Position numbers and translations under genes: made by a program
Assembly (NCBI RefSeq): GCF_005503355.1
Contig: NZ_SCMK01000005.1
Coordinates: 124,001-188,000 of the forward strand
Reading direction: 5' to 3'
Source of the DNA: Sphingomonas sp. 1F27F7B
GTDB taxonomy: Bacteria; Pseudomonadota; Alphaproteobacteria; Sphingomonadales; Sphingomonadaceae
DNA length: 64,000 nt
Notes under the pieces: model-generated
Told to the model about the DNA's origin: nothing
The model's database searches: none
What the model saw: the letters and a program-made list of their open reading frames with translations, nothing else
Shown here: positions 54,134-62,642 of the stretch, piece by piece
How the letters are laid out: each line of letters begins with the position of its first letter
How positions within the stretch are numbered: position 1 is the stretch's first letter

Positions 54134-55629
54134 ACACGCTGCCGTTCCGCCGGGCGCGCACCAAGCCGGAAGGGGTCGAGGGCCGCACTGCGATCATCGA
54201 CATCGGCTCCAATTCGGTGCGCCTGGTAGTCTATCAGGGCTCGGCGCGGCTGCCGGCGACCTTGTTCAACGAAAAGGTGATGGCGGGCCTCGGCCGCGGC
54301 CTGGCCGAGACGGGGGCGATCGATGCCGCCAGCCTCGCCGTCGCACGCGGCGCGCTGGCCCGTTTCGCCACGCTCGCGCGCGAGATGCAGGTTGGCGAGC
54401 TGCGCACCGTGGCGACGGCCGCAGTGCGCGACGCCTCCAACGGTCGCGAGCTGATCGAGGCGGCACGCGGCCTGGGCCTGGAAGTCGAGACCCTGTCGGG
54501 CGAGGAAGAGGCGATGGCCTCGGGCCTGGGCGTGCTCTCGGGCATTCCGGAGGCGGACGGCATCGTCGGCGACCTGGGCGGCGGCTCGCTGGAGCTGGTG
54601 CGCGTCGTCGCCGGCACGGTGACCGACCGCGTGTCCTTTCCGCTGGGCGTGCTCCGGCTCGGCGCGATCCGCGCGGAGGGCAAGACCGCGCTCGACCGCC
54701 GCGTCGCCAAGCTGCTCGGCGATGCCGGATGGAAGGGGCGGGGGAAGGGGCTGCCCTTCTATCTGGTCGGCGGTTCGTGGCGCAGCCTTGCCCGGCTCGA
54801 TATGCACCTGAAGCACTATCCGCTGCCGATCGCACACCAATATCCGATGGCGGTGGCGCGGATCGGCGAGCTGGCCAGTTCGATCGCGGCGATGCCGCGT
54901 GCCGACCTGAAAGCGATCCCGAACATCTCCAGCGCCCGGATCGGGTCGCTGGAGGACGCGGCGCTACTGCTCGGGGGGGTGCTCCGGCAGCTCGGCAGCA
55001 GGGGCACGATCGTCTCGGCCTATGGCCTGCGCGAAGGGCTGCTCTTCCAGCGCCTCTCGGCCGAGCAGCGCCAGGAGGATCCGCTGATCGCCGCCACCCG
55101 CGACGAAGGGGAGCGCCTCGGCCGTTTCCCGGAACATGGCGACCTGCTGGACCGGTGGATCGCGCCGCTCTTCGCCGGCGAGCCGCACGAGCTGGCCCGC
55201 CTGCGCCATGCCGCCTGCCAGCTCGTCGATGTGGGCTGGCACGCCAATCCGGAGTTCCGCGCCGAGCGCGGCCTGGATGCGGCGTTGCACGGCAATTGGG
55301 TGGCGATCGATTCGATGGGCCGCGCGGCGCTGGGACAGGCGCTCTACACTGCGCTGGGCGGAGGGCTCGACACGCCGGCGCCGCTGCCGCAGCTGGCGGA
55401 CGACGACACGCTGTGGCGCGCCAAGCTCTGGGGCCTCGCCATCCGCCTGGGCCAGCGCCTGTCGGGCGGCGTCGCCGCGCCGATCAAGCGCTCGGAGCTG
55501 CACATGGACGAGGAGACGCTCGCCCTCTGCCTCGATCCCGAGGACGAGGCGCTCTATGGCGAAGCAGTGGAGAAGCGCCACAAGGCGCTCGCCGCCGCAT
55601 TCGGCAAGGAGCCGGTGCTGGAGGTCTGA
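54130..55629 (+). CDS. ppx: Exopolyphosphatase/GppA family protein
   Basis: 499 residues of the actin-like ASKHA fold: IIDIGSNSVRLVVYQG (phosphate-1), GDLGGGSLELVRV (phosphate-2), then a long C-terminal HD-like helical region. It releases phosphate from polyphosphate or pppGpp. Overlaps ppk by four bases. A hairpin with UUCG-type loop and the repeat element copy B follow. Confidence 0.93.
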   Translation: MNTLPFRRARTKPEGVEGRTAIIDIGSNSVRLVVYQGSARLPATLFNEKVMAGLGRGLAETGAIDAASLAVARGALARFATLAREMQVGELRTVATAAVRDASNGRELIEAARGLGLEVETLSGEEEAMASGLGVLSGIPEADGIVGDLGGGSLELVRVVAGTVTDRVSFPLGVLRLGAIRAEGKTALDRRVAKLLGDAGWKGRGKGLPFYLVGGSWRSLARLDMHLKHYPLPIAHQYPMAVARIGELASSIAAMPRADLKAIPNISSARIGSLEDAALLLGGVLRQLGSRGTIVSAYGLREGLLFQRLSAEQRQEDPLIAATRDEGERLGRFPEHGDLLDRWIAPLFAGEPHELARLRHAACQLVDVGWHANPEFRAERGLDAALHGNWVAIDSMGRAALGQALYTALGGGLDTPAPLPQLADDDTLWRAKLWGLAIRLGQRLSGGVAAPIKRSELHMDEETLALCLDPEDEALYGEAVEKRHKALAAAFGKEPVLEV

Positions 55630-55641
55630 TCGGGGCCGGTC

Positions 55642-55653
55642 CCCCTTCGGGGG
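55642..55653 (+). terminator. CCCC-TTCG-GGGG hairpin after ppx
   Basis: A short 4-base stem with UUCG loop 12 bases past the ppx stop, just ahead of repeat copy B. Probably assists 3'-end stability or termination. Confidence 0.35.
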
Positions 55654-55660
55654 AGGGGAG

Positions 55661-55865
55661 CTAGGGTAAGACCTCGATCAAGACTTTGATTTCTTTCGTC
55701 ATCCCCGCGCAGGCGGGGATCCAGGGCCAAGCCCGGAGCCGGTGCGGCAGGCCCCGCCCTCTCCGGACGGCGTTTGCTCGGTGGCGCCGATATCCCGTAT
55801 TACCCTGGATCCCCGCCTGCGCGGGGATGACGGGGTTCGCTGAATGAGTCCTCGGCCTACGCTAG
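55661..55865. repeat. Dispersed palindromic element, copy B (with CTAG ends)
   Basis: Core 55698-55832, with the same arms as copy A and internal GCCGATATCCCGTATTACCC in the opposite orientation to copy A. Outer ends: CTAGGGTAAGACCT (from 55661) and AGTCCTCGGCCTACGCTAG (55847-55865). The right CTAG supplies the TAG stop of the I78-type gene on the minus strand. Confidence 0.85.
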
Positions 55866-56146
55866 ACGCAGCGCATCCCGGTGATCCGGCCACGTTCGTT
55901 GACATCGACGGTCAGCCGGTCGCGGCGATAGTCCATCGTCATCGCTTCGCCCGGGCGCACCACCCGCACCGCCGACGCCCCGCTGCGGGCGCGCAGCCGC
56001 GACTGGAGCCGCGGCGACATCTGCGCGCCGACAAAGCCCTGCACCGCGCCCGCGTTGCACATCCGTGGCCCCGGCATCGGGGTGGGATGGCCGTCCATGC
56101 AGCCTGCAAGCAGCAGAGCCATCGCGATCATGCCGATAGCGCGCAT
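55862..56146 (-). CDS. I78-type protease-inhibitor lipoprotein (first copy)
   Basis: 94 residues. A lipobox in the leader (IAMALLLAGC, C16) then the I78 peptidase-inhibitor pattern: CNAGAVQGFVGAQMS..., RVVRPGEAMTMDYRRDRLTVDVNERGRITGMRC. ATG 56146 after GAGGAGAGACCTG. I78 proteins resemble potato inhibitor I/chymotrypsin inhibitor 2 and are presumed to protect the periplasm from serine proteases. The last codon GTC and stop TAG abut the repeat element. Confidence 0.8.
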   Translation of the reverse strand: MRAIGMIAMALLLAGCMDGHPTPMPGPRMCNAGAVQGFVGAQMSPRLQSRLRARSGASAVRVVRPGEAMTMDYRRDRLTVDVNERGRITGMRCV

Positions 56147-56217
56147 CAGGTCTCTCCTCGATCGCCCCCCGGCCGCGCCGCTTATATCCCGGCAGCGAAA
56201 CGAAGGGGAGAGGCGTT

Positions 56218-56505
56218 TCAGCCGCAATGGGCGGAGTTGATCTTCCCGTCGGCGCCGAGGTGAAGGTTCAGCCGGTCGGGCCGGAAGTCCATCGTGGCGA
56301 CGGCATCGGGTTCGAGCCAGCGGACGATCTTCGCGCCCGAGAGGCGCAGCGCCTCGGCTTCCGCTTCCTGACCGCGCGGCTTGCCGGTCAGCGCGCCCAG
56401 CCGCTCCGCGCTGCATTCCACGCCGGGGATCGCCCGGGGCGGCGTCTCCGGCGCGCAGGCGCCCAGGACGAGCAAGGCGGCGGCAGGGAGCACCAAGCGT
56501 ATCAT
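56218..56505 (-). CDS. I78-type protease-inhibitor lipoprotein (second copy)
   Basis: 95 residues, with lipobox LLVLGAC (C16), then VECSAERLGALTGKPRG...VRWLEPDAVATMDFRPDRLNLHLGADGKINSAHC, clearly paralogous to the downstream gene at 55862-56146. The start ATG 56505 overlaps the rnd stop by four bases, so rnd and both inhibitors probably share a transcript. Confidence 0.82.
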   Translation of the reverse strand: MIRLVLPAAALLVLGACAPETPPRAIPGVECSAERLGALTGKPRGQEAEAEALRLSGAKIVRWLEPDAVATMDFRPDRLNLHLGADGKINSAHCG

Positions 56506-57680
56506 TCCGTGGGATCCTCGGTCCGGGTCATCTTGAGCTTACCATTCTTCACGGTGAACCCCAGCTGACCCTCGACCAGCGCCAGCGCGTCGCGGCCGAA
56601 CTGCTCGTAGCGCCAGCCGTTGAGGATCGCGAGCCCGTCGCGCACCCCCGCGGCGAGCGATTCGAGGTCGTCCGAGCGCGCGAGCAGGCGCGGGGCGACG
56701 TTGATCTCCTTGGCGCGGATCTTGAGCAGCAGCTTGAGCAGGTCCGCGACCAGCGCCCCGTCCTTGCCGAGCGAAGGCTTGCGGTCGTCGCGCGGCGGCA
56801 GTTCGTCGGAGGACATGGGCGTCGCGCTCTCCAGCGCCGCCATCAGCCGTCCGCCGATGTCATTGCCCGCCCAGGCTGCCGAAAGGCCGCGCACCTTGCC
56901 CAGATCTCCCTGCTTGCGCGGCGGGTTGCCGGCGAGGTCGGCCAGCGTCTCGTCCTTGACGATGCGGCCGCGTGGCAGGTCCTTGCCCTGCGCCTCGAGC
57001 TCGCGCCAGCGGGCGAGCGCCTTGAGCCGGCCCAGCACCTCGGGCTTGCGGCTGGAGACGCGCACGCGCTGCCAGGATTCGTCGGGATCGTTGCGATAGT
57101 TCTCGGGATCGGCGAGCCGCTCCATCTCCTGGTCCAGCCAGGCGCCGCGCCCGGTCTTCTTGAGCTTCTCCAGCATGCGCGGGAAGATCTTGGAGAGGTG
57201 CGTGACGTCGGCGATCGCATAGTCGATCTGGCGCTTGTCGAGCGGGCGGCGGCTCCAGTCGGTGAAACGCGCGCCCTTGTCGATCTGGAAGCCCAGATAC
57301 GTGTCGACCAGGTTCGAATAGCCGATCTGCTCGCCCAGGCCGAGCGCCATCGCCGCCACCTGGGTGTCGAACAGCGGGTGGGGGGTCTTGCCGGTGAGAT
57401 TGTAGACGATCTCGATGTCCTGGCCGCCGGCGTGGAAGACCTTCAGCACCTCTTCATTGTCGACCATGAGGTCGAGCAGGGGCGTGAGGTCGATCCCCGG
57501 GGCCATCGGATCGATCGCGGCGGCCTCTTCGTCGTCGGCGATCTGGATCAGGCAGAGTTCCGGCCAATAGCTGTTTTCCCGCATGAACTCGGTGTCCACG
57601 CAGATATAGGGCTTGTTGGCGAGGCGGGCGCAGAGGTTGGCGAGAGTCGCGCTGTCTTCAATCAGACCATGGATATGCAT
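56502..57680 (-). CDS. rnd: Ribonuclease D
   Basis: A DEDD-type 3'-5' exoribonuclease that trims tRNA and stable RNA ends. 392 residues: DTEFMRENSYWP (Exo I, D and E), FHAGGQDIEIV (Exo II) and YAIADVTHLSKIF (Exo III Y-x3-D), followed by two HRDC-like helical domains. Start ATG 57680 (MHIHGLIED); an upstream in-frame start would add an unlikely basic leader. Divergent from aspS. Confidence 0.94.
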   Translation of the reverse strand: MHIHGLIEDSATLANLCARLANKPYICVDTEFMRENSYWPELCLIQIADDEEAAAIDPMAPGIDLTPLLDLMVDNEEVLKVFHAGGQDIEIVYNLTGKTPHPLFDTQVAAMALGLGEQIGYSNLVDTYLGFQIDKGARFTDWSRRPLDKRQIDYAIADVTHLSKIFPRMLEKLKKTGRGAWLDQEMERLADPENYRNDPDESWQRVRVSSRKPEVLGRLKALARWRELEAQGKDLPRGRIVKDETLADLAGNPPRKQGDLGKVRGLSAAWAGNDIGGRLMAALESATPMSSDELPPRDDRKPSLGKDGALVADLLKLLLKIRAKEINVAPRLLARSDDLESLAAGVRDGLAILNGWRYEQFGRDALALVEGQLGFTVKNGKLKMTRTEDPTE

Positions 57681-57754
57681 CCAAGGCCCATAGACCGGTC
57701 TTCGGGTTGACAAAAGTGGGGTCTGCAAGGAATGCGCGCCCACGCTAATTTATT

Positions 57755-57836
57755 CGTCATCCCCGCGCGGGCGGGGATCCAGAGCCCCAGGCGGCGTCGC
57801 TAGTGACCCTGGACCCCTGTATTCGCTGGGGTGACG
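57755..57836. repeat. Short palindromic repeat between rnd and aspS
   Basis: Left arm CGTCATCCCCGCGCGGGCGG and right arm (ACCCTGGACCCCTGTATTCG then CTGGGGTGACG), an 82-base relative of the element whose middle is deleted. It fills much of the divergent rnd/aspS promoter spacer, ending 18 bases before the aspS ATG. Confidence 0.65.
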
Positions 57837-57854
57837 AGCAAGGGAAAGACCAGA

Positions 57855-59693
57855 ATGCACGCCTATCGCACGCACACCTGCGCCCAGCTCCGCGCCGCCG
57901 ATGTCGGCCAGGAAGTCCGTATTTCGGGCTGGATCCACCGCACCCGCGAGCATGCGAATGTGCTGTTCGTCGACCTGCGTGACCATTACGGCATCACCCA
58001 GGTGGTGATCGAGACGAGCTCCGACCTCTTCGCGATCGTCGACAATGCCGGCCCCGAGTCGGTGATCACAGTGACCGGCAAGGTCTCGGCGCGCGCGCCC
58101 GAGACGCTCAATCCCAAGCTCGACACCGGCGAGATCGAAGTCTTCCCCACCGCGGTGGTCGTCCAGTCCCAGGCGGCGAAGCTGCCGCTCCCCGTCTTCG
58201 GCGACAACGAATATCCGGAGGACATCCGCCTCCGCTACCGCTTCCTCGACCTGCGCCGCGAGAAGGTCCACAAGAACATCATGCTGCGCTCGAGCGTCAT
58301 CGCGTCGCTGCGGCGCCGGATGATCGACCAGGGCTTCACCGAGTTCCAGACGCCGATCCTCACCGCGTCGAGCCCCGAAGGCGCCCGCGACTATCTCGTC
58401 CCGAGCCGTGTCCACCCGGGCAAGTTCTACGCGCTCCCCCAGGCGCCGCAGATGTTCAAGCAGCTGCTGATGGTTGCCGGCTTCGACCGCTATTTCCAGA
58501 TCGCCCCCTGTTTCCGCGACGAGGATGCGCGCGCCGATCGTTCGCCGGGCGAATTCTACCAGCTCGACTTCGAGATGAGCTATGTGACGCAGGACGACGT
58601 GTTCGCCGCGATCGAGCCGGTGCTGCACGGCGTGTTCGAGGAATTCGCCGACTGGGAAGGCATGGGCCGCTCGGTCTCGGCGCTGCCGTTCAAGCGCATC
58701 CCGTACAGGGAATCGATGCTGAAATACGGCAACGACAAGCCGGACCTGCGCAACCCGCTGCTGATCACCGACGTCAGCGAGTTCTTCAAGGGCTCGGGCT
58801 TCGGCCGCTTCGCCTCGATCGTCGAGGGCGGCGACGTCGTCCGCGCGGTCCCGGCGCCGAACACGCATGAGAAGAGCCGCAAGTTCTTCGACGACATGAA
58901 CAGTTGGGCCCAGAGCGAAGGCTTCCCGGGTCTCGGCTATGCCACCCAGAAGGACGGCGTGTTCGGCGGCCCGATCGCCAACAACCATGGCCAGGAGGGC
59001 ATGAAGGCGATTGCGGAGGCCATGGGCCTCGGCCCGAACGACGGCATCTTCTTCGCCGCCGGCAAGGAAGCTCAGGCCGCCAAGCTGGCCGGCCTGGCGC
59101 GCACCCGCGCCGCCGAACAGCTCGAACTGATCGACAGGAAGCGCTTCGAATTCTGCTGGATCGTCGATTTCCCGATGTTCGAATATGACGAGGACGCCAA
59201 GAAGGTCGATTTCAGCCACAACCCCTTCTCGATGCCGCAGGGCGAGCTGGAGGCGCTGGAGACCAAGGACCCGCTCGATATCCTGGCGTACCAGTATGAC
59301 ATCGTCTGCAACGGCATCGAGCTGTCCTCGGGCGCGATCCGGAACCATCGTCCGGAGATCATGTACAAGGCGTTCGAGATCGCCGGCTATACCCAGCAGG
59401 ACGTCGACACCAACTTCGCGGGCATGATCAACGCCTTCAAGTTCGGCGCCCCGCCGCATGGCGGCTCGGCTCCGGGCGTGGACCGCATCGTGATGCTGCT
59501 CGCCGACGAGCCGAACATCCGCGAAGTCATCGTCTTCCCGATGACGCAGAAGGCCGAGGACCTGATGATGCAGGCGCCGTCCTTCGTCAGCGAGAAGCAG
59601 CTCAAGGAGCTCAACATCCGCCTCGCCCCGCAGGTGGCGGCGGATCTGGCCAAGAAGGGCACTGACGGCATCGTCGATCCTTCGGCGGGTTGA
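57855..59693 (+). CDS. aspS: Aspartyl-tRNA synthetase
   Basis: Class II synthetase charging tRNA-Asp (possibly also tRNA-Asn). 612 residues: N-terminal OB fold ([26 protein letters not shown]), motif 1 region, motif 2 ([29 protein letters not shown]), an inserted GAD domain (about 285-420), and motif 3 ([14 protein letters not shown]). The bacterial-type GAD insert is present. ATG 57855 follows AAGGGAAAGACCAG; a slightly longer in-frame start lies within the repeat. Confidence 0.96.
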   Translation: MHAYRTHTCAQLRAADVGQEVRISGWIHRTREHANVLFVDLRDHYGITQVVIETSSDLFAIVDNAGPESVITVTGKVSARAPETLNPKLDTGEIEVFPTAVVVQSQAAKLPLPVFGDNEYPEDIRLRYRFLDLRREKVHKNIMLRSSVIASLRRRMIDQGFTEFQTPILTASSPEGARDYLVPSRVHPGKFYALPQAPQMFKQLLMVAGFDRYFQIAPCFRDEDARADRSPGEFYQLDFEMSYVTQDDVFAAIEPVLHGVFEEFADWEGMGRSVSALPFKRIPYRESMLKYGNDKPDLRNPLLITDVSEFFKGSGFGRFASIVEGGDVVRAVPAPNTHEKSRKFFDDMNSWAQSEGFPGLGYATQKDGVFGGPIANNHGQEGMKAIAEAMGLGPNDGIFFAAGKEAQAAKLAGLARTRAAEQLELIDRKRFEFCWIVDFPMFEYDEDAKKVDFSHNPFSMPQGELEALETKDPLDILAYQYDIVCNGIELSSGAIRNHRPEIMYKAFEIAGYTQQDVDTNFAGMINAFKFGAPPHGGSAPGVDRIVMLLADEPNIREVIVFPMTQKAEDLMMQAPSFVSEKQLKELNIRLAPQVAADLAKKGTDGIVDPSAG

Positions 59694-59798
59694 GCTGGAA
59701 GATCCTCCCCCGCGTGGGGCTCGCCGCGAAGCGGCGGTGGAGGGGCTCGCCACGGGCGCATCGCTTGCGGCGCTCCCCTCCCGTCACGCTTTGCGTGC

Positions 59799-59812
59799 CC
59801 CCCTTTTGGGGG
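59799..59812 (+). terminator. CCCCC-TTTT-GGGGG hairpin after aspS
   Basis: Perfect 5-base stem with TTTT loop followed by AGAATTGG, about 105 bases past the aspS stop, in a stretch rich in short hairpins (e.g. GCCGCGAAGCGGC). The last of these before the sdaA promoter. Confidence 0.4.
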
Positions 59813-59823
59813 AGAATTGGCCT

Positions 59824-59866
59824 TTGAAGTTATAAAACTTCAACCTACAGACATAAAACTACAACC
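59824..59866 (+). promoter_or_regulatory. Repeat cluster in the sdaA promoter region
   Basis: TTGAAGTT-ATAA-AACTTCAA (59824-59843) is a perfect palindrome. It overlaps two direct repeats ATAAAACTTCAACC (59832-59845) and ATAAAACTACAACC (59853-59866), identical at 13 of 14 positions and 21 bases apart (two helical turns). They sit 45 bases before ATG 59911 in unusually AT-rich DNA. Confidence 0.5.
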
Positions 59867-59910
59867 AACATCGGTAATCCGGCCGGTAGAGCCGGGATGC
59901 AGGAGCGAGA

Positions 59911-61302
59911 ATGTCTGACGAGAATACCGCACGGGCCCGCGCCCGGGCGGAGGCGACCATTGGCCTCGCCGACCTGTTCACCATCGGGATCGGCCCGTCG
60001 AGCTCGCATACCGTCGGCCCGATGCGCGCCGCCGCGTCCTTTGCCGAACAGGCGCTCGATCGCGGCCCGCCGACCGCCGTTTCCTGCGAGCTGTTCGGAT
60101 CGCTCGCGCTCACCGGGCGCGGCCACGCCACCGATATCGCGGTGATCCTCGGCCTCGCCGGCTACCAGCCCGAGAGCGTCGATCCCGATGCGGTGAACAC
60201 CATCGTCGACACGATCCGCGCAGAGGAGCAGCTCGCGCTCGGCGGCCATGTGGTGGTGCCCTTTGTCGATGGCCGCCACCTGATCTTCCGCGACGACCAT
60301 TTCCTGCCCTCGCATCCCAACGGCATGCGCTTCGTCGCCCATTATGCCGAGGGCGAACCCTGGGAGACCTTCTATTATTCGATCGGCGGCGGCGCGATCG
60401 TGGAGGGCGGGTGCGAGCCGCCCCAGACCAACGTCAAGCTCCCCTTCGCCTTCACTTCGGGTGCCGAGCTGCTCGCCGTGGCCGAAGCACAGGGTGCCTC
60501 GATCGCCGATATCGTCCGCGCCAACGAAGCTGCCTGGCGCGACGACGCCGAGACGGATGCCTTTCTCGACAGCCTGCGCGCCGCCATGTCCGCCTGTATC
60601 GATCGCGGCGTGCGCGGGGAGGGGGAACTGCCCGGCGGCCTCAAGGTCAGGCGCCGCGCCCGCGACCTGCACAATCGCCTGATCGCGCGTGGCCCGCGCA
60701 CCGATCCTTCGCTGGTCTTCGACTGGGTGAGCCTCTGGGCGCTGGCGGTGAACGAGGAGAATGCCGCCGGCGGCCGCGTCGTCACTGCGCCGACCAACGG
60801 GGCGGCGGGGGTGATCCCCGCGGTGCTGCGCTATTACGAGACCTTCTGCGCCAATCCGACGCCGGCCGGCTCGCGCACCTTCCTGCTCACCACGGCCGCG
60901 ATCGGCTTCCTCTACAAGAAGCGCGCCTCGATCTCTGCCGCCGAGATGGGCTGCCAGGGCGAGGTGGGCGTCGCCTGCTCGATGGCGGCGGCGGGCCTCG
61001 CGGCGGCGCTCGGTGCCACCAACGCCCAGATCGAGAATGCCGCCGAGATCGGCATGGAGCATAATCTCGGCCTCACCTGCGATCCGATCGGCGGGCTGGT
61101 CCAGATTCCCTGCATCGAGCGCAACACCATGGGCGCGATCAAGGCGATCAACGCCGCCTATCTGGCGATGCACGGCGACGGCAGCCATGTCGTCAGCCTC
61201 GACGCCGTGATCGAGACCATGCGCCAGACCGGCGAGGACATGCGCTCCAAGTACAAGGAGACTGCCCAGGGCGGCCTCGCGGTGAACGTGGTGGCCTGCT
61301 GA
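59911..61302 (+). CDS. sdaA: L-serine ammonia-lyase (iron-sulfur type)
   Basis: Deaminates L-serine to pyruvate with a [4Fe-4S] cluster. 463 residues: an N-terminal beta domain with [17 protein letters not shown] near residue 25, and a C-terminal catalytic alpha domain with [34 protein letters not shown] and [22 protein letters not shown], whose cysteines are the cluster ligands. Single-chain form. Preceded by an operator-like repeat cluster. Confidence 0.95.
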   Translation: MSDENTARARARAEATIGLADLFTIGIGPSSSHTVGPMRAAASFAEQALDRGPPTAVSCELFGSLALTGRGHATDIAVILGLAGYQPESVDPDAVNTIVDTIRAEEQLALGGHVVVPFVDGRHLIFRDDHFLPSHPNGMRFVAHYAEGEPWETFYYSIGGGAIVEGGCEPPQTNVKLPFAFTSGAELLAVAEAQGASIADIVRANEAAWRDDAETDAFLDSLRAAMSACIDRGVRGEGELPGGLKVRRRARDLHNRLIARGPRTDPSLVFDWVSLWALAVNEENAAGGRVVTAPTNGAAGVIPAVLRYYETFCANPTPAGSRTFLLTTAAIGFLYKKRASISAAEMGCQGEVGVACSMAAAGLAAALGATNAQIENAAEIGMEHNLGLTCDPIGGLVQIPCIERNTMGAIKAINAAYLAMHGDGSHVVSLDAVIETMRQTGEDMRSKYKETAQGGLAVNVVAC

Positions 61303-61350
61303 GCCGCCTTTACGAGCCACCTCTGGATTGGGGACTCATATTTCTTCAAT

Positions 61351-61487
61351 CGTCATCCCCGCGCAGGCGGGGATCCAGGGCCAGGTGCGGAGCCGAGGTG
61401 GCGGAGTGCTGCCCGCTCCGGATGGCGTTCGCGCGGTGGCGCCGATATCCCGCATTATCCTGGATCCCCGCCTGCGCGGGGATGACG
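61351..61487. repeat. Dispersed palindromic element, copy C
   Basis: 137-base core with the same arms as copies A and B and the internal GGCGCCGATATCCCGCATTA, in the same orientation as B and opposite to A. The left flank retains TGGATTGGGGACT (cf. CTAGGCTGGGGACT of copy A), but no CTAG end is visible on either side. It occupies the gap between sdaA and the dehydrogenase gene. Confidence 0.8.
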
Positions 61488-61542
61488 GTGGAAGTGCAAC
61501 GACGCGCTTGCCACCGGCGTGCGCTCAGGGGATCGTGCCGCC

Positions 61543-62559
61543 ATGCGTATCGCCGTCTTCAACACCAAGCCCTATGATCGCCGCTTCCTGACCGAGGCGA
61601 ACGCCGCCTTCGGCCACGACCTGCACTTCCTCGAGCCCCGGCTCGAGCCCGCCACCGTATCGCTGGCGGCCGGGCATCGGGCAGTATGCGTCTTCGTCAA
61701 CGACACGGTCGATGCCGAAGTGCTGGAGGCGCTGGCGAGCCAGGATACGAAGCTGGTCGCGCTGCGCTGCGCGGGGTTCAACAATGTCGATCTCGCCGCG
61801 GCCCGGCGACTCGGCATCGAGGTGGTGCGCGTGCCCGCCTATTCGCCGCACGCGGTCGCCGAGTTCACCATCGGCATGATGCTGGCGGTCGATCGCCGCA
61901 TCCCGCGTGCCTGGGCGCGGGTGCGCGACAATAATTTCGCGCTCGAAGGGCTGATCGGGCGCAATCTCCATGGCCGCACCGTCGGCGTGGTCGGCACCGG
62001 CAAGATCGGGGCGCTGGTCGCCCGCGGCCTGCGGCTGGGCTTTGGCTGCACGGTGCTGGCCAGCGACCTTGTCCCCGATCCCGAGCTGGAGGCGATCGGG
62101 GTGCGCTATGTCCCCCGCGACCTGCTGCTGCGCGAGGCCGAGATCGTCACGCTCCATTGCCCGCTCACTCCGGACACGCGGCATCTGATCGATGCAGCCG
62201 CGATCGAGGCGGCGCGCGACGGGCTGATGATCGTCAACACCAGCCGCGGCGCGCTGATCGACACCGCCGCGCTGATCACGGGCCTCAAGCGCCGCAAGAT
62301 CGGTGCCGTCGCGCTCGACGTGTACGAGCAGGAGGCCGACCTGTTCTTCGAGGACCTGTCGAGCGAGATCGTCTCGGACGACCTGTTCCAGCGGCTGCTC
62401 ACCTTTCCCAACGTGCTGATCACCGGGCACCAGGCCTTCCTGACCGAAGAGGCGCTGGCCGCCATCGCCGAGACCACGCTGCGGAGCGCCGCCGATGCCG
62501 AGGCGGGCCGGCCGCTCGAAAACCGGGTTGATGCCGCGCGGATGGCCTCTTCGAAGTGA
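61543..62559 (+). CDS. ldhA: D-lactate dehydrogenase-type 2-hydroxyacid dehydrogenase
   Basis: 338 residues of the D-2-hydroxyacid dehydrogenase family. NAD-binding GVVGTGKIGALVARGL near residue 150; catalytic Arg in NTSRGALIDT, Glu in the AVALDVYEQEADLFFED region and His in ITGHQAFLTEEAL. The YSPHAVAEFTIGMML segment is typical of fermentative D-LDH (LdhA). Start ATG 61543 (MRIAVFN); weak ribosome site. Located behind repeat copy C. Confidence 0.9.
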   Translation: MRIAVFNTKPYDRRFLTEANAAFGHDLHFLEPRLEPATVSLAAGHRAVCVFVNDTVDAEVLEALASQDTKLVALRCAGFNNVDLAAARRLGIEVVRVPAYSPHAVAEFTIGMMLAVDRRIPRAWARVRDNNFALEGLIGRNLHGRTVGVVGTGKIGALVARGLRLGFGCTVLASDLVPDPELEAIGVRYVPRDLLLREAEIVTLHCPLTPDTRHLIDAAAIEAARDGLMIVNTSRGALIDTAALITGLKRRKIGAVALDVYEQEADLFFEDLSSEIVSDDLFQRLLTFPNVLITGHQAFLTEEALAAIAETTLRSAADAEAGRPLENRVDAARMASSK

Positions 62560-62642
62560 GAATGTCGGCTTTGGTCGCAGTGCCGTTCCCGGAGCGCCGC
62601 GCCACCGGCTAGCCCCGCACCGTTCGTGCCGGGAGGGTGATC

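Noticed and set aside
57750..59753. 667-codon minus-strand frame across aspS
   Set aside because: Shadow of aspS; the aspS motifs are unambiguous on the plus strand.
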